A stretch of DNA of 64,000 nt, from the NCBI RefSeq assembly GCF_043195125.1, contig NZ_JBAFWR010000008.1; one strand, 5' to 3'. The stretch comes from NCEH01 sp043195125. Its GTDB lineage: Bacteria; Pseudomonadota; Alphaproteobacteria; Rhizobiales; Xanthobacteraceae. The notes under the pieces are model-generated. The model saw only the letters and a list, made by a program, of their open reading frames with translations. It had not been told where the DNA came from and did no database searches. Position 1 is the stretch's first letter; each line of letters starts with the position of its first letter. The position numbers were made by a program, and so were the translations under genes. This document shows positions 62,092 to 64,000 of this stretch, in pieces.

Positions 62092-63372
62092 ATGCTGCTT
62101 GGAGTTATCGCCGACGATTTCACCGGGGCGAGCGACATCGCCAACACCATCGCCAAGGGAATCGCGCCTGAAGGCGGCCTCAAGACGGTGCAATATCTCG
62201 GCATTCCCACCGTTCCGGCGGCGGATGACGTGGAAGCCTGCGTCATCTCGCTGAAGAGCCGCTCCATTCCGGCGGCCGAGGCGGTGGCGCAGTCGCTGGC
62301 GGCGCTCGACTGGCTGGAGGCCCAGGGCTGCCGCCAGGTGATCTTCAAATATTGCTCCACCTTCGATTCCACCCCCGAAGGCAATATCGGCCCGGTGGGC
62401 GAGGCTTTGGCGCAGCGGCTCGGCGAGAAGGGCGTAATCGCCTGCTCCGCTTTCCCCGATGCCGGGCGCACCATCTACAAGGGCCATCTGTTCGTCGGCG
62501 ACCGGCTGCTGAACGATTCCGGCATGGAGCATCATCCGCTCAACCCCATGACCGACGCTGACCTGCGGCGCTGGCTGCAGCTTCAGTGCAAGGACCCGGT
62601 CGGGCTGGTGGACTGGACGGTGCTCCAGCGCGGCCCGGAAGCGATCCGCGCGGGCCTCGCGGCGGCGGCGGAGAAGGGCGAGCGGCTCGTCATTGTCGAT
62701 GCCCTGACCAATGCCGATCTGCTCGCCATCGCCGCCGCCTGCGCCGATGCCCGCCTGATGACCGGCGGCTCGGGCATCGCCCTCGGCCTGCCGCGCAACT
62801 TCATCAAGGCCGGCCTCGCCAAGGGCGGCAACCCGGCGGTCGACCTGATCGGCGGGCCGGAAGCGGTGCTGGTGGGAAGCTGCTCGCGCGCCACGCTCCA
62901 GCAAATCGAGATCCATCGCAAGGACCACCCGGTGCTGGCCATCGACGTGGACAAGGTGATGGACGGCTCCATCACCGCCGGCGATCTGGTCGCCTTCATC
63001 CAGGCGAACCCCGGCAACGCGCCGCTGGTCTATTCCTCCTCGAAGCCCGAGCAGGTGGCGGCGCTGCAGGAAAAGTACGGCCGCACCGAGGTCGCCCACA
63101 AGCTGGACGGCATCTTCGCGCAGACCGCCAAGGCGCTCTACGACGCCGGCATGCGGCGCATCGTGGTCGGCGGCGGCGAGACCTCGGGCGCCGTGGTCTC
63201 CGCGCTCGGCGTCACCTCGTTCCGCATCGGCCCGGAGATCGACCCCGGCGTGCCGGTTCTGGTGGCGGAAGATGGCACCGGCCTTGGAATGGCTTTGAAA
63301 TCCGGCAATTTCGGCGCGCCCGATTTCTTCGGCAAGGCGCTCGGCGCCATCTCCGGCACGGTGGGAGCCTGA
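62092..63372 (+). CDS. otnK: DUF1537 four-carbon acid sugar kinase (3-oxo-tetronate kinase type)
   Basis: A 426-residue DUF1537 kinase. The N-terminal domain begins LGVIADDFTGASDIANT, has FKYCSTFDSTPEGNIGPV near residue 82 and the C-terminal ATP site GGGETSGAVV near 361. Family members phosphorylate 3-oxo-tetronates at O4 in threonate and erythronate breakdown. ATG 62092 is preferred to GTG 62083 since AGAGAG precedes it by 8 bases. Flanked by a dehydrogenase and a class II aldolase, the classical neighbour order. Confidence 0.9.
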   Translation: MLLGVIADDFTGASDIANTIAKGIAPEGGLKTVQYLGIPTVPAADDVEACVISLKSRSIPAAEAVAQSLAALDWLEAQGCRQVIFKYCSTFDSTPEGNIGPVGEALAQRLGEKGVIACSAFPDAGRTIYKGHLFVGDRLLNDSGMEHHPLNPMTDADLRRWLQLQCKDPVGLVDWTVLQRGPEAIRAGLAAAAEKGERLVIVDALTNADLLAIAAACADARLMTGGSGIALGLPRNFIKAGLAKGGNPAVDLIGGPEAVLVGSCSRATLQQIEIHRKDHPVLAIDVDKVMDGSITAGDLVAFIQANPGNAPLVYSSSKPEQVAALQEKYGRTEVAHKLDGIFAQTAKALYDAGMRRIVVGGGETSGAVVSALGVTSFRIGPEIDPGVPVLVAEDGTGLGMALKSGNFGAPDFFGKALGAISGTVGA

Positions 63373-63375
63373 GCC

Positions 63376-64000
63376 ATGGATGAAGCCGCCACCCGCGATC
63401 TCTTGGTACGCCTCTCGCGCTCGCTGTTCGAGCGCGGCTATTCGGTGGGTTCGGCGGGGAACATCTCCGTCGCGGTTGAGGACGGGGTGCTCATCACCCC
63501 GACCAATTCCTGCCTCGGCTTTCTGGAGGCCGGCCGCATCTCCAAGCTCGATCGGGACTGGCAGCACGTTTCCGGCGACAAGCCCTCCAAGGAAGTGTTC
63601 CTGCATCGGGCCTTCTATGAAACGCGCCCCGGCACCGGCGCCGTGGTGCACCTGCATTCCACCTATGCGACCGCCCTCTCCTGCCTGCCGGAGATCGACC
63701 CCGCCGACTGCATCGCCCCGCTCACGCCCTATGTGGTGATGCGGGTCGGCAAGGTGCGCCTGCTGCCGTATGTGCGGCCAGGCGATCCGGCCATGGGCAC
63801 CATGATCCGCGAACAGAACGGGGAATGCGCGGCGGTGCTGCTGGCCAATCATGGTCCGGTGGTCACCGCCAAGGACCTCCAGGGCGCCGTCTATGCCGCC
63901 GAGGAGCTGGAGGAGACCGCCAAGCTGCTCGTGCTGCTGCGCGATCGCAATCCGCGCCTGCTGACCCAGGCGCAGATCGACGAGCTGAACACCGCTTTCC
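63376..64000 (+). CDS. otnC: Class II aldolase, probable 3-oxo-tetronate 4-phosphate decarboxylase (cut by window end)
   Basis: The first 208 residues of a class II aldolase/adducin-family protein; the family is about 210-220 residues, so little is missing. SAGNISVAVEDGVLITPTNS (about 29-48) and VVHLHSTYAT (about 92-101, zinc His residues) and LLANHGPVV (about 155-163) are visible. By context it decarboxylates 3-oxo-tetronate 4-phosphate to dihydroxyacetone phosphate. Starts 3 bases after the kinase stop. No stop codon is seen before 64000. Confidence 0.88.
   Translation, partial: MDEAATRDLLVRLSRSLFERGYSVGSAGNISVAVEDGVLITPTNSCLGFLEAGRISKLDRDWQHVSGDKPSKEVFLHRAFYETRPGTGAVVHLHSTYATALSCLPEIDPADCIAPLTPYVVMRVGKVRLLPYVRPGDPAMGTMIREQNGECAAVLLANHGPVVTAKDLQGAVYAAEELEETAKLLVLLRDRNPRLLTQAQIDELNTAF

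Noticed and set aside
61297..63852. Very long open frame (851 codons) on the minus strand opposite the dehydrogenase, kinase and aldolase genes
   Set aside because: It is antisense to three well-supported genes, its composition (His/Gly/Ala/Arg-rich) is that of GC-rich antisense frames, and it has no family features.

Overview
The window is GC-rich, densely packed DNA from an alphaproteobacterial chromosome. Homospermidine synthase, many high-affinity (Liv-type) ABC importers, a complete leucine-degradation operon, polyhydroxybutyrate-type genes and a consensus parS centromere site together suggest the order Hyphomicrobiales (Xanthobacteraceae or a near relative is my guess; genus not determined). 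I see no rRNA, tRNA, CRISPR array, phage or transposase. The parS site suggests the segment lies on the origin side of the chromosome.

Layout. 0.3-11.2 kb: homospermidine synthase with a strong terminator, then a Yej-type oligopeptide importer operon (two tandem binding proteins, two permeases, a fused double ATPase) with a PIN-type toxin-antitoxin cassette set inside it, and a Nudix hydrolase. 11.3-16.9 kb: a divergent Ldh-family dehydrogenase/creatininase pair, a MarR regulator, an SDR/DMT-transporter pair and a glutamine amidotransferase. 17.0-23.2 kb: leucine/isovalerate catabolism (HMG-CoA lyase, methylcrotonyl-CoA carboxylase, methylglutaconyl-CoA hydratase) with a TetR regulator. 23.5-33.9 kb: a Liv-type importer operon with two CoA-ligase-like genes, divergent from an unusual gene that joins an IclR-type DNA-binding domain to a truncated, apparently catalytically dead acyl-CoA synthetase. 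Two matching 15-bp palindromes lie between them.

34.1-44.6 kb: a GntR-controlled amino-acid island. A PLP enzyme for D-amino acids, a polar amino-acid ABC importer, and an operon encoding DUF1445, RidA, DUF4392 and the 5-oxoprolinase subunits PxpA, PxpB and PxpC share three copies of one 17-bp operator. DUF1445 and DUF4392 are the two halves of eukaryotic D-glutamate cyclase, here split into two genes, so the island looks like a D-glutamate/5-oxoproline catabolic unit.

44.6-56.3 kb: mostly housekeeping and single genes (YceI, IspG, Zur-like regulator, 3-hydroxybutyrate dehydrogenase with a patatin-type hydrolase, parS, an RluA pseudouridine synthase, a DMT/LysR divergent pair, a YadGH-type ABC exporter, a lone Ada zinc domain, a DUF3008 protein). 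56.3-64.0 kb: a GntR regulator divergent from a Liv-type importer (with a permease-ATPase fusion) followed by a dehydrogenase, a DUF1537 four-carbon acid sugar kinase and a class II aldolase/decarboxylase cut by the window end. This looks like uptake and catabolism of a C4 sugar acid.

The most unusual items are the IclR/acyl-CoA-synthetase chimera with its paired operators, the split D-glutamate cyclase/oxoprolinase island with its three-operator regulon, the perfect parS site, and the toxin-antitoxin pair translationally coupled into the yej operon. All functional statements are from reading the sequence; no database search was run.
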